Of a stretch of DNA of 48,751 bases, positions 17,604-26,712 are shown one piece after another (the first letter of the stretch is position 1; every line of letters begins with the position of its first letter). Location of the stretch: the NCBI GenBank assembly GCA_944376695.1, contig CALWDM010000012.1:1-48751 (forward strand), in the 5' to 3' direction. The stretch comes from an uncultured Mediterraneibacter sp. (GTDB taxonomy: Bacteria > Bacillota > Clostridia > Lachnospirales > Lachnospiraceae). The translations under genes and the position numbers were made by a program. A model generated the notes under the pieces. The model searched no databases. It was not told where the DNA came from and saw nothing but the letters and a program-made list of their open reading frames with translations.

Positions 17604-18173
17604 ATGAAAACAAAACATAATTATCAGATCACGGGTTTTTGTCACAGATTTTTGTCAGACTATATTGAAGAAGGAAGCTGCTGTATTGACGCCACCTGCG
17701 GGAACGGAAACGACACGGAGTTTCTCTGCCGTAAGGCAGGAAAGACTGGAAAAGTGTACGCATTTGACATACAGGCTCAGGCTGTGCAGCGAACGGCGGA
17801 ACGGCTGAAAAATGCGGGGTATGGAGAAAGGGCAGTGCTGTACTGCGCGGGGCATGAGCATATGGGGGAATATGTCAGGGAAAAAGCAGACGTGATCATG
17901 TTCAATTTTGGCTATCTTCCAGGCGGAAATCACTCCGTGGCGACCCGGGCGGAAACCAGCGTCAGGGCAGTTCGCGAGGCGATGGGGCTCCTGAAAAAAG
18001 GCGGCGTGATCAGCCTGTGTATTTACAGTGGAGGAGATACCGGATACGAAGAGAGGGACGCCCTTATGGCTTGCCTGAGAGAACTGGATCCGAGGAGCTG
18101 GCTTGTGATCGTGTGCAGCTATTATAATAGAAAAAATGATCCGCCGCAGCCGGTGTTTGTGATACGGATGTAA
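17604..18173 (+). CDS. mnmM: MnmM-type tRNA mnm5s2U methyltransferase
   Basis: The 189-residue protein is a short class I SAM-dependent methyltransferase. Motif I is CIDATCGNGNDTEFL (27-41), the acidic motif II is VYAFDIQ (51-57), and the family signature NFGYLPGG is at 101-108. This matches the YtqB/MnmM family, which in Bacillus and relatives methylates the aminomethyl group on wobble 2-thiouridine of tRNA. The length is normal for the family. AAAGGATG precedes the ATG. It stands alone, facing glgD across a long palindromic spacer. Confidence 0.9.
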   Translation: MKTKHNYQITGFCHRFLSDYIEEGSCCIDATCGNGNDTEFLCRKAGKTGKVYAFDIQAQAVQRTAERLKNAGYGERAVLYCAGHEHMGEYVREKADVIMFNFGYLPGGNHSVATRAETSVRAVREAMGLLKKGGVISLCIYSGGDTGYEERDALMACLRELDPRSWLVIVCSYYNRKNDPPQPVFVIRM

Positions 18174-18222
18174 ATCTGGATTTGTGTGGGGACGGGAGGC
18201 GGAAAACGTCCGAAAACCGGCG

Positions 18223-18507
18223 ATATGATCGAGGATGTTTTCGCGGCGGGCGGGGATATGGGGGGTTGAGGCGACTTCGGAATGAGGCTTGGAAAAAATA
18301 GAAATCAGGGGACACGCGTTGGGATTGGAAGAGGGATTGTCTGAGGCAAAGCTGAGTTGCCCTCTTCCAATCCCTGTTTTTAGCGTGTTCCCTGATTTCG
18401 TAGTTTTTCCTGCCTCATGGAGCGGAGCCGATGCCAGCCATATCCCCGCGCTGAATACGTCTTCGATATCTGCGCTTCGCTGGTTTCGTCCCATTTACTC
18501 GATCATA
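18223..18507. repeat. Long imperfect palindrome between convergent genes
   Basis: Inner arms 18301-18335 and 18360-18399 match almost fully (GAAATCAGGG, ACACGC, GGGATTGGAAGAGGG against their complements). Weaker complementarity extends outward through ATGAGGC (18281 and 18412 areas), GCGGGGATATGG (18250 and 18443 areas) and ATGATCGAG at the ends. It fills most of the 355-bp space between mnmM and glgD and may act as a two-way terminator. It shares an ATGGAGCGG motif with the spacer at 25228-25510. Confidence 0.7.
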
Positions 18508-18528
18508 GGCTCCCCCGCAATTAAAGAT

Positions 18529-19653
18529 TTACAGTGTATCGCCGCGTTTGATATATCCCGGTTTTTCGGGGGACGCGATGACTCTCTTGCCGCGGATCAG
18601 CCTTGCGTGTTTGTCAACCACAAGGTTCTCTACATGAACTCCTTTCCCGATGACAACATCAGCGGAAATGATGCAGTTCTTTACAATGGCTCCCGGTTTG
18701 ATGACGCAGCCTCTCCCAATGATGGAATTCTCGACCGTGCCTTCGATCAGACAGCCGTTGGATACGACGGAAGACGTCACCTTACTGCCCTCAAAATACT
18801 GTGTCGGGCAGGAGTCGTTCGTACGGGTGTAGATCGGCCAGTCCGGGCTGAACAGGTCGGAAGCGTGCTTCAGGTCGGTCAGGACCATGTTTGCCTGATA
18901 GTAGCTGTTGAAATCGCAGATGGCTGCGAAGTATCCTCTGTGGGAGACTGCGCGGATGTCAAGATTCTCGCACTCTTCATTGAGGATATCCGCGAAGGTG
19001 TACATGGAGGAGGTCTTATATGCTTTCTTTACCAGGTCGATAAAAAGTTCTTTTGACATCACATATGTATCCATAGAAATATTTTTGTTTTTTGCATTCC
19101 CGTGATTCGGCTCGATGGAGAGCACGCCTTTCTGTCTGTTAATGTTGAGTGTGCTGCAGTTGAGAAAAGCGTCCTTCGCGTTGTCCACAGCGTGATACAT
19201 CATGGAGATGTCTGCTCCTGATTCGATATGCTCGCTGAGGAAGGTGCTGTAATCTGCCGTATATATCATATAGCTCGGAGCGATGACAACATAGGGAAGA
19301 TGGATCCTCTCGATACAGTCCATGTTTTCGATGTATGCCGCCACGTCAGTGCTGTAAATATCACCGATGCGGTTGTTCTCTGTATACATGATATTGAGCT
19401 GACCGCGCTTGGAGTTGATATTATAGTGGCGTCCGGTCCCCAGGTGCTCTGTCAGGGAGCGGGGTTTTCTGCGGACATATACTTCAATATTGTCGATTCC
19501 GCTGTTGCTCATATTAGAGATCGGGAAATCGATCGTGCGGTATCTGCCGAGAAAAGAAAAGGCGCCTACCGGGCGGTACGACTGAAGCCCGTCGACCTGG
19601 ATGTGATTTCCGGCAAAATTAATGATTCCGAATGCCTTACTCATATTATTCAT
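18529..19653 (-). CDS. glgD: GlgD, regulatory subunit of ADP-glucose pyrophosphorylase
   Basis: The 374-residue protein resembles GlgC along its length: an N-terminal nucleotidyltransferase-like fold ([17 protein letters not shown]) and a C-terminal left-handed beta-helix with hexapeptide repeats (near [21 protein letters not shown]). It lacks the GGRGSRL pyrophosphate loop that GlgC has; the corresponding region reads INFAGNHIQ. That loss marks GlgD, which in Bacillota partners GlgC and raises its activity. Its start overlaps the end of glgC by 8 bp, so the two are co-translated. Role: glycogen synthesis in the cytoplasm. Confidence 0.95.
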   Translation of the reverse strand: MNNMSKAFGIINFAGNHIQVDGLQSYRPVGAFSFLGRYRTIDFPISNMSNSGIDNIEVYVRRKPRSLTEHLGTGRHYNINSKRGQLNIMYTENNRIGDIYSTDVAAYIENMDCIERIHLPYVVIAPSYMIYTADYSTFLSEHIESGADISMMYHAVDNAKDAFLNCSTLNINRQKGVLSIEPNHGNAKNKNISMDTYVMSKELFIDLVKKAYKTSSMYTFADILNEECENLDIRAVSHRGYFAAICDFNSYYQANMVLTDLKHASDLFSPDWPIYTRTNDSCPTQYFEGSKVTSSVVSNGCLIEGTVENSIIGRGCVIKPGAIVKNCIISADVVIGKGVHVENLVVDKHARLIRGKRVIASPEKPGYIKRGDTL

Positions 19654-20785
19654 CCCCCTTTACACGTTTTGCCACAAGTTCGATGTTCTTGCTGCCGGCG
19701 CTGCCGACTACGGCGTTTTTGCCGATCCTGACGCCGTCCGCGACGAGTGCGCGCGTTACGACCGCGCCTTCCTCGACTTCAGCGCCTGGCATGAGGACGC
19801 TGTTGATGACCTTTGCCCCTGCGGCCACCTTTGCGCCGGTGAACAGGACGGAGTTGTGCACTTCGCCGTCGATGACACATCCCTGGGTGATAAATGCGCG
19901 GTCAATGACTGCGTCCGCTCCGATATACTGAGGAAGCGCTGTCACATCCTCTGTGTAGATCTTCCAGGTGCTGTCGTTTAAGTCAAGCTCATTGTTCCTG
20001 TCAAGGAGATCCATGTTTGCCTCCCAGAGAGAATCAATGGTTCCCACATCCTTCCAGTAGCCTTTGAATTTATAGGCAAACAGGTTGCCGCCGTCATTTA
20101 ACATGGCGGGGATGATGTCTTTCCCGAAGTCATGGCTGGAATCCGGATCCTTCATATCTGCGAGAAGCATCCTGCGCAGCTGCTTCCAGTTGAAGATGTA
20201 GATACCCATGGAAGCGAGGTTGCTCTTCGGGTGCTCCGGCTTCTCTTCGAATTCAACGATGCGCCCGGTCTCATTTGTATTCATGATGCCGAAGCGGCTC
20301 GCCTCTTTCATCGGCACTTCGATAACGGCGATCGTTGCGTCAGCCCTGCACTCCCTGTGGTATGCGAGCATTTTTGCATAATTCATTTTATAGATATGGT
20401 CGCCGGAAAGGATCAGGAGATATTCCGGTGAGTATGTATCGATGAAATCGATATTCTGTGAGATCGCGTCCGCCGTCCCTCTGTATACGTCCAGGTTGGC
20501 GTCAGACTTCTCACGCGGCGGGAGCACATACACTCCGCTGTCTTTTGCGTCCAGGCCCCAGCGGCGTCCCGCTGCGACATAGCTGTTCAGGAGAATGGAT
20601 TCATACTGTGTAAGGACTCCTACGACATCGATCCCGCTGTTGGCGCAGTTGCTGAGGGGAAAATCGATGATGCGGTATTTTCCACCATATGAAACAGCCG
20701 GCTTCGCCACTTTTTTCGTCAGGTCGTGGAGACGGGACCCGCGGCCGCCGGCTAAAATCATGGCTAACATATTGTTTTGCTTCAT
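19646..20785 (-). CDS. glgC: GlgC, glucose-1-phosphate adenylyltransferase
   Basis: The 379-residue enzyme makes ADP-glucose from glucose-1-phosphate and ATP, the committed step of bacterial glycogen synthesis. Visible motifs are the catalytic loop [12 protein letters not shown] (near 12-23), [18 protein letters not shown], the catalytic [17 protein letters not shown], and KGYWKDVGT, with a C-terminal hexapeptide helix ([11 protein letters not shown]). Glycogen synthase and branching genes are not next to it here. The ribosome site AGAGAGGG precedes the ATG. Confidence 0.96.
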   Translation of the reverse strand: MKQNNMLAMILAGGRGSRLHDLTKKVAKPAVSYGGKYRIIDFPLSNCANSGIDVVGVLTQYESILLNSYVAAGRRWGLDAKDSGVYVLPPREKSDANLDVYRGTADAISQNIDFIDTYSPEYLLILSGDHIYKMNYAKMLAYHRECRADATIAVIEVPMKEASRFGIMNTNETGRIVEFEEKPEHPKSNLASMGIYIFNWKQLRRMLLADMKDPDSSHDFGKDIIPAMLNDGGNLFAYKFKGYWKDVGTIDSLWEANMDLLDRNNELDLNDSTWKIYTEDVTALPQYIGADAVIDRAFITQGCVIDGEVHNSVLFTGAKVAAGAKVINSVLMPGAEVEEGAVVTRALVADGVRIGKNAVVGSAGSKNIELVAKRVKGDE

Positions 20786-20818
20786 AATAAGCCCTCTCTT
20801 TCATTCTTTGTGCATTTT

Positions 20819-20824
20819 ATTATA
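20819..20824 (-). promoter_or_regulatory. Candidate -10 element for glgC-glgD
   Basis: On the minus strand a TATAAT lies about 35 bp before the glgC start, in an AT-rich stretch; I see no good -35. The 304-bp divergent space between glgC and the MarR gene also holds the MarR promoter. Confidence 0.35.
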
Positions 20825-20991
20825 CAATTTTTTTTGTGACATTGCCATACTTGCCACGGAAAAAGTATAAGATTTTCGTTAAAACGGCATAAAAAATAAG
20901 GGATGAATGTGAAAAATGCGCATGAAACAGAGAGAAACGGACAGGAAACAGAGACAGAGTGATAAAAATCACAGGAAATGAAATTTCTGTG

Positions 20992-21020
20992 TTGACAATA
21001 AAAATATATTTGCATATACT
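20992..21020 (+). promoter_or_regulatory. Strong promoter for MarR-ABC exporter operon
   Basis: TTGACA (20992-20997) and TATACT (21015-21020) are spaced exactly 17 bp. GTTAGTTACCGAAC just downstream (21025-21038) is a possible MarR site, which would suit autorepression. Confidence 0.75.
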
Positions 21021-21089
21021 GACTGTTAGTTACCGAACAAATTGTGGAAGCGGAAGTTTGATTCTGTATTTGAAAGGACGTGGAGTACA

Positions 21090-21587
21090 ATGTGCGGCAG
21101 TGAAAAAACGGAGGTCAGTGACAGCGGTCATGATGTCGGCAGACTGATCAATACGATCTCACATCAGCTGAAACGCCGGATGTGTATCCAGGAGGAAGAG
21201 GACAGCCTGACCACGAACATGCAGCGGCTTGTGCTGCATTATATCCTGTTTGAGTCTCTGAAGAGAGATATCTATCAGAAGGATGTGGAGAAGGAGTTTC
21301 AGATCCGCCGGTCCACGGCGACGGGGACGCTTCAGATACTGGAAAAAAACGGATTTATCAACCGCGAACAGGTAGAGTGGGACGCCCGGCTGAAAAAGCT
21401 GACGCCCACGGATAAGGCAAAAGGCGTGCGCAGGAATATCCTGGACAATATCCGCTATATTGAGGAACTTCTGGCGCGGGATATTCCGGCTGAGAAGCTT
21501 GTGGTCTGCAGAGAAGTGCTGAGCCGGATGTCGGAAAATTTGACGGTAGACGAAAAAAGAAGAGAGGAGATAACAGACCATGAATAG
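21090..21587 (+). CDS. MarR-family transcriptional regulator
   Basis: I start at the ATG at 21090, which has GTGGAG seven bases upstream, not at a TTG 48 bases earlier. The protein (165 residues) has the MarR winged helix: LHYILFESLKRDIYQKDVEKEFQIRRSTATGTLQILEKNGFINREQ, then the wing and a C-terminal dimer helix. It overlaps the first ABC exporter gene by 8 bp. Regulators of this kind usually repress the exporter they travel with until a toxic ligand binds. The ligand is unknown. Confidence 0.88.
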   Translation: MCGSEKTEVSDSGHDVGRLINTISHQLKRRMCIQEEEDSLTTNMQRLVLHYILFESLKRDIYQKDVEKEFQIRRSTATGTLQILEKNGFINREQVEWDARLKKLTPTDKAKGVRRNILDNIRYIEELLARDIPAEKLVVCREVLSRMSENLTVDEKRREEITDHE

Positions 21588-23313
21588 GAAATTACTTCGT
21601 TCTGTCAGAGAATATAAGCGGGAAGCATTCCTGACTCCGGTGCTGGTCTGCCTGGAGGTTCTGATGGAAGTCCTTATCCCGCTGATGATGGCGAAGATCA
21701 TCGACGTAGGGATCATGGAAGGGGATATGGCTTACATTATAAAGATGGGTCTTCTGCTCATCGTCATGGCGATGCTCGCCCTGGCGTTCGGCGCCAAGGC
21801 GGGGCAGCTCGGAGCGATCGCTTCCTCAGGATACGCGAAGAACCTGCGCCATGATATCTTTTATCGGATACAGGACTTTTCGTTTGGAAACATCGACCAT
21901 TTTTCAACATCCAGCCTTGTGACAAGGATGACCACGGATATTACCAACGTGCAGATGGCGTATATGTTTACGATCCGTCTGCTGGCAAGAGCGCCGATCA
22001 TGATCGTGCTGTCGCTGATTATGACGATGACCATCAGCATGCCGATCGCCATTGTCATGCTGATCGTAGCGCCGGTTCTCGGCATCGCGCTGATCTTTAT
22101 CGCAAAGAAGGCGCACCCGCATTTTGTCAAGGTATTTGACGAGTACGACGTGCTGAACAATACGGTCCAGGAAAATGTCAACGCGGCAAGGGTCGTTAAG
22201 GCGTATGTCCGCGGCGACCATGAAGTAGAGAAATTCGGAAGAGTGTCCACCCTGGTATTCCGGCTCTTTACGAAAGCCGAGAAGATCGTAGCGTGGAACT
22301 CCCCGATCATGCAGTTTGCCGTATATACCGTCGTTATCGTCATGGTGCTGATCGGCGGCGAGAGCATTATCACCGGAACGATGCAGACAGGTGAGCTGAC
22401 CAGCGTGATCGTATATGCGCTCCAGATCCTGATGTCTCTGATGATGGTGACCTTTGTGTTTACGATGATCATGATCGCCGAGGCTTCTACAGACCGTATC
22501 ACAGAGGTGCTGGAAGAGGCGCCGGAGATGCAGGATAAGGCGGACGCAGTCAAAACCGTTGCCAACGGAGATATTGATTTCGAACATGTCAACTTCAGCT
22601 ATGCCGGAGAAGGCGGAAATCTTTCGCTCAAAGATGTGGATCTTCATATTAAAAGCGGACAGATCGTCGGCATCATCGGCGGTACGGGAAGCGCCAAGTC
22701 CACTCTTGTGCAGCTCATCCCGAGGCTGTATGACGTAACGGGCGGTAAAATGAAAGTCGGCGGCGTGGATGTGCGCGACTACAATCTGGAGGCGCTGCGC
22801 GACCAGGTGTCCATGGTGCTCCAGAAGAACGTGCTCTTTACGGGAAGTATTTATGAAAATATCCGCTGGGGCGACGAAAATGCCAGCGATGAAGAGGTGC
22901 AGAGAGTCTGTAAGCTGGCCCAGGCGGACAGCTTTATCCAGGAGTTCCCGGCCGGCTATAACACGATGATCGTGGAAGGCGGCAACAACGTGTCCGGCGG
23001 GCAGAAGCAGAGGCTCTGTATCGCAAGGGCGCTGCTTAAGAAGCCGAAGATCCTGATCCTTGACGACTCTACCAGCGCGGTGGATACAAGGACAGACGCG
23101 CTGATCCGTCAGGCGTTCCGCGAGGAGATCCCGGATACGACGAAGATCATCATCGCGCAGAGGATCTCGTCTGTGGAGGATGCGGATGTAATCATTGTCA
23201 TGGATAACGGCGAGATCAACGGCGTAGGCACATCAGAAGAGCTTCTGAAGACGAATGCGATTTACCGGGAAGTATATGAATCACAGGTGAAAGGAGGCGC
23301 TGACGATGAGTGA
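21580..23313 (+). CDS. Heterodimeric ABC exporter, subunit with degenerate ATP site
   Basis: The 577-residue half-transporter has an N-terminal six-helix exporter domain (to about residue 315) and an ATPase domain. Walker A is GGTGSAKST (about 366-374), with Ala in place of the usual Gly before Lys. The signature is VSGGQKQR (about 471). After Walker B the residue is Asp (LILDDSTS) instead of catalytic Glu, and the H-loop His is Gln (IIAQRIS). Those changes are typical of the inactive site in paired exporters such as BmrCD or TM287/288. It overlaps the next gene by 8 bp. Drug or peptide efflux is likely; the substrate is not deducible. Confidence 0.93.
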   Translation: MNRKLLRSVREYKREAFLTPVLVCLEVLMEVLIPLMMAKIIDVGIMEGDMAYIIKMGLLLIVMAMLALAFGAKAGQLGAIASSGYAKNLRHDIFYRIQDFSFGNIDHFSTSSLVTRMTTDITNVQMAYMFTIRLLARAPIMIVLSLIMTMTISMPIAIVMLIVAPVLGIALIFIAKKAHPHFVKVFDEYDVLNNTVQENVNAARVVKAYVRGDHEVEKFGRVSTLVFRLFTKAEKIVAWNSPIMQFAVYTVVIVMVLIGGESIITGTMQTGELTSVIVYALQILMSLMMVTFVFTMIMIAEASTDRITEVLEEAPEMQDKADAVKTVANGDIDFEHVNFSYAGEGGNLSLKDVDLHIKSGQIVGIIGGTGSAKSTLVQLIPRLYDVTGGKMKVGGVDVRDYNLEALRDQVSMVLQKNVLFTGSIYENIRWGDENASDEEVQRVCKLAQADSFIQEFPAGYNTMIVEGGNNVSGGQKQRLCIARALLKKPKILILDDSTSAVDTRTDALIRQAFREEIPDTTKIIIAQRISSVEDADVIIVMDNGEINGVGTSEELLKTNAIYREVYESQVKGGADDE

Positions 23314-25213
23314 TCAGATCAAACAGAGACGGGGCGGCGGCCCGGCAGTCACGAAGGGAACGATCAAGACGGCGAAGCGTCTGCTGAAATATGTGACAGG
23401 GACTTATAAAGTGCAGTTCGTGGTGGTGCTGATCTGCATTCTGTTGAGTTCCATTGCCTCGATCTCAGTGTCACTGTCGCTGAAATTCCTTCTGGATGAC
23501 TTTATCATCCCACTGATCGGGCAGACGGACCCGGATTACACGGAACTTTATACCGCGCTGACGGTGCTGGGATCTATCTTCCTTCTGGGAGTGATCTCTA
23601 CCTTTGTGTACAGCCGAATGATGGTCGTGATCGGACAGGGCGTGTTAAAGCGCGTCCGCGATGAGATGTTTGAACACATGCAGACACTGCCGATCCGCTA
23701 TTTTGACCAGAATACAAACGGCTCGATCATGAGTCTTTATACGAACGATACAGATACCCTGCGCCAGATGATCAACCAGTCCATCCCCCAGGTGCTGATG
23801 TCCGTGTTTACGGTTGTGGTGACATTTGTTTCCATGCTGGTGCTCAGTCCGGTGCTGACGATCCTGGCGGTGATTATGATCTTTGTAATGATCCTTGTAT
23901 CAAAACTGGTGGCGGGCAACAGCGGAAAGTATTTCATCCGGCAGCAGCTTGATCTGGCGGACATCACAGGTTTTGTGGAAGAGCGCATGAACGGACAGCG
24001 CGTCGTTAAAGTGTTTAACCACGAGAAGATCTCAGAGAGAGAATTTGACGAGCTCAATGAGCGCCTGTTTACCAGTGCGTCACGGGCGCATACATTTGCA
24101 AGTATGATGGGGCCCATCATCGGAAATCTCGGAAACCTGCAGTTTGTGCTCACGGCAGTGTTCGGCGGCTTCCTCTCTGTAATGGGCATCGGAAATATTA
24201 CGCTGGGAGTCATGGCGTCTTATCTGCAGTTTACAAAGAGCTTTACACAGCCGTTCATGCAGATCGCGCAGCAGTTCAACTCCATCATCATGGCGCTTGC
24301 CGGAGCGGAGCGTATCTTCAATATGATGGATGAGGAGCCGGAGGTTGACGACGGCTACGTCACCCTTGTCAACGCGAAGAAAGACGAGAACGGCAATATC
24401 GTGGAGTGCAAAGAGCGCACCGGCATGTGGGCGTGGAAGCATCCGCACAAGGCGGACGGAACGGTCACTTACACAGAACTGAAAGGCGATGTGCGGTTCT
24501 ATGACATGACATTCGGATATACGCCAGACCATATGGTGCTCCATGACCTGACCTTGTATGCAAAGCCGGGGCAGAAGCTGGCTTTCGTCGGATCCACCGG
24601 CGCGGGCAAGACTACGATCACCAACCTGATCAACCGTTTCTACGATGTGGCAGACGGCAAGATCCGCTATGACGATATCAATATCAACAAGATCAAAAAA
24701 GCGGACCTGAGACATTCGCTCGGCATCGTGCTCCAGGATACCCACCTGTTCACAGGCACGATCAAGGAAAATATCCGTTACGGAAAACTGGACGCAACGG
24801 ATGAAGAAGTATATAAGGCGGCAAAACTCGCCCATGCGGACGGATTTATCAACATGCTGCCAAACGGGTATGACACCCACTTAAGCGGCGACGGGGAAGA
24901 ACTCTCCCAGGGGCAGAGACAGCTCCTCGCGATCGCCAGGGCGGCCATCGCCGATCCGCCGGTGCTGATCCTGGATGAGGCTACGTCCTCCATCGATACC
25001 AGGACAGAGCAGATCGTACAGCAGGGCATGGATAACCTGATGAAAGGGCGCACCGTATTCGTCATCGCCCACCGGCTGTCCACCATCCGCAACAGCGACG
25101 CCATCATGGTCCTTGAACACGGACGCATCATCGAGAGAGGAACCCATGAGGATCTGTTAAAATTAAAGGGAACTTATTATCAGTTATATACAGGGAAGCT
25201 AGAGCTTTCGTGA
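23306..25213 (+). CDS. Heterodimeric ABC exporter, subunit with consensus ATP site
   Basis: The 635-residue partner of the previous gene has six membrane helices, then a 50-residue insert ending TGMWAWKHPH common in this clostridial subfamily, then a complete ATPase domain. Walker A is GSTGAGKTT (about 429), the signature LSQGQRQ (about 532), Walker B LILDEATSS with catalytic Glu (about 553), and the H-loop AHRLST (about 587). One site per heterodimer is therefore expected to be fully active. GGAGGCGCTGACG precedes the ATG. Multidrug or self-protection efflux under MarR control is the likely role. Confidence 0.93.
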   Translation: MSDQIKQRRGGGPAVTKGTIKTAKRLLKYVTGTYKVQFVVVLICILLSSIASISVSLSLKFLLDDFIIPLIGQTDPDYTELYTALTVLGSIFLLGVISTFVYSRMMVVIGQGVLKRVRDEMFEHMQTLPIRYFDQNTNGSIMSLYTNDTDTLRQMINQSIPQVLMSVFTVVVTFVSMLVLSPVLTILAVIMIFVMILVSKLVAGNSGKYFIRQQLDLADITGFVEERMNGQRVVKVFNHEKISEREFDELNERLFTSASRAHTFASMMGPIIGNLGNLQFVLTAVFGGFLSVMGIGNITLGVMASYLQFTKSFTQPFMQIAQQFNSIIMALAGAERIFNMMDEEPEVDDGYVTLVNAKKDENGNIVECKERTGMWAWKHPHKADGTVTYTELKGDVRFYDMTFGYTPDHMVLHDLTLYAKPGQKLAFVGSTGAGKTTITNLINRFYDVADGKIRYDDININKIKKADLRHSLGIVLQDTHLFTGTIKENIRYGKLDATDEEVYKAAKLAHADGFINMLPNGYDTHLSGDGEELSQGQRQLLAIARAAIADPPVLILDEATSSIDTRTEQIVQQGMDNLMKGRTVFVIAHRLSTIRNSDAIMVLEHGRIIERGTHEDLLKLKGTYYQLYTGKLELS

Positions 25214-25227
25214 CGGCAATGAGCCGT

Positions 25228-25294
25228 GCGGGAAAATAGAAGCAGGGTTCGGGAAGAGTGTTTACATTCTTCCCGGGCCCTGTTTCTATTTTCC
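25228..25294 (+). terminator. 28-bp-stem hairpin after ABC exporter
   Basis: GGGAAAATAGAAGCAGGG and following bases fold onto the complementary arm ending TATTTTCCC around a 10-base loop. The three departures from perfect pairing are all G-U pairs in plus-strand RNA but would be C-A mismatches in minus-strand RNA, so function as a plus-strand transcript end is favoured. No U-tract follows. Confidence 0.6.
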
Positions 25295-25298
25295 CATA

Positions 25299-25510
25299 GG
25301 GCGAACGCCCGCGACTGAGATGGAGCGGCAAAGCCGCGGAATCGAAGTTGGCACGGCGGCCCCATCGCGAAGCGAATGCCCGCGACTGATGCCTGAGCAC
25401 TTGGCGAGGTATTTTCGAGCCTAGTGGGAAGGTACACAGAGGGGATGGAGCGGAGCGAAATCGAAGTTGGCACGGCGGCCCCATCGCGAAGCGAATGCCC
25501 GCACCCCGAT
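25299..25510. repeat. Direct repeats between ABC exporter and Rpn gene
   Basis: A 43-bp stretch (25341-25383) recurs exactly at 25460-25502, each preceded by ATGGAGCGG (25320 and 25445). A shorter GCGAAxGCCCGCGACTGA word occurs at about 25301 and 25372. It is GC-rich, non-coding by appearance, and lies between convergent genes. Confidence 0.8.
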
Positions 25511-25511
25511 T

Positions 25512-26372
25512 TTAAAGGGATAATTCTTTTGCTTTTTTTATCTCTTCTTCTGTCGCTCCTGCTGCACGGGCAATGTCCTCTTCGCTCATTCCATTTTTTA
25601 GCATCTGTATGATCATAGATAAGCGGCCGTCCGCCCAGGCCTCTTCCCGTTCCTGTCTCATATGCTTTTCCTGGTCATATTCGAATATACTCATTTCCTT
25701 CGCCTCCGTTCTGTGCTTTTCCAGAAAATCCTGCAGCACACCCTCTGTGATGCACTCCTGAATGGCCTGTTCCACTGCGTCCGGAAGTTCTGTCTCTTCT
25801 GCATACTTCCGGACCTTATCTGTGTAGATGGCGTATTCCTTTAGTGTCGTGCAGGCTTCTTTCAGCTTCTGATTGTGCTTCCCTGAAATGTTCAGCATTA
25901 CAGCTGACAGCTCCAACCCTGCATGGGGATCTTTCGTCTCATACATGTCCGACAGATTCAACAAGGTCTGTTCGGGAAGTTCCTCTTTCCCATTATAGAA
26001 GATAAGGAACTCCGGCGGAGGGATACGGATCAATTTTGTGCCGTACAGGTTTGCATTCCGCGTCATTCTCGAGTAGAGCTTTGAGATGTAGATCAGGAAC
26101 CGTAAAGGCAGGTTCGGATTATAGGTGGACTGATGCTCGTATAGGGAGAGTCGCCCGTCGATCAGGAAAGAAATATCATTTTTTACAGTCATGTAGATGG
26201 CATTCTCCAGGGTGTTGATCTCCAGGATCCCTGGATCAGTATAATGTTTTCCGCTTACTGCATTGTACAGTTCCAGCAGGTTGTGTTTATCCTGGAACAG
26301 CATGATAAACAGAGTGGACTTGTACGTCCGATTGACCGGCATCGTGGTTGGTGATTTTGCTTCATTTGCCAT
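25512..26372 (-). CDS. Rpn-family nuclease / PD-(D/E)XK transposase-like protein
   Basis: The 286-residue protein fits the Rpn (recombination-promoting nuclease) group. The N-terminal part has TYKSTLFIMLFQDKHNLLELYNAV, and the core has FLIDGRLSLYEHQSTYNPNLPLR, in which Asp and the EHQ residues are the metal-binding PD-(D/E)XK positions. The C-terminus has an acidic helical part and the short MIQMLKNGMSEEDIARAAG helix-turn region typical of these genes. Such genes are abundant in Lachnospiraceae genomes and often solitary. Known E. coli members are DNA endonucleases promoting RecA-independent recombination. Whether this one is mobile is unclear. Confidence 0.88.
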   Translation of the reverse strand: MANEAKSPTTMPVNRTYKSTLFIMLFQDKHNLLELYNAVSGKHYTDPGILEINTLENAIYMTVKNDISFLIDGRLSLYEHQSTYNPNLPLRFLIYISKLYSRMTRNANLYGTKLIRIPPPEFLIFYNGKEELPEQTLLNLSDMYETKDPHAGLELSAVMLNISGKHNQKLKEACTTLKEYAIYTDKVRKYAEETELPDAVEQAIQECITEGVLQDFLEKHRTEAKEMSIFEYDQEKHMRQEREEAWADGRLSMIIQMLKNGMSEEDIARAAGATEEEIKKAKELSL

Positions 26373-26631
26373 ATTTCAGCCTCCTTATAAAATATGCTGC
26401 AAAGAGACTGGTGCTGTATGACTGGAGAAAATTACTATTCCGCGGTTCCTCACATTACACTCAAAACCTCTCTGCTGTTAATAGGGAATTAAAAGCATTG
26501 AGATTTTCCTGAATGTAATAGAACTTTTGATACAGGCAGTATTGCCGTTTAAGATAAAACATGCTGGAAATATAATGCTTTTGTACATGATAACACAGGA
26601 CGTATAAAAAAACCAGAAAGAAAAGTAAAAT

Positions 26632-26674
26632 ATCCCACAAGGATATCAGGCGATTCCCTGATCACTTGTGGGAT
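26632..26674 (-). terminator. purC terminator hairpin
   Basis: ATCCCACAAG and CTTGTGGGAT form the outer stem, with an inner ATCAGG/CCTGAT stem. On the minus strand it follows purC by about 40 bp and is followed by a U-rich run. The remaining part of the 340-bp gap between the Rpn gene start and purC shows nothing else I can name. Confidence 0.7.
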
Positions 26675-26712
26675 GATTTTTATCAACATATGGTATGGAT
26701 ATCTGCAGAATG

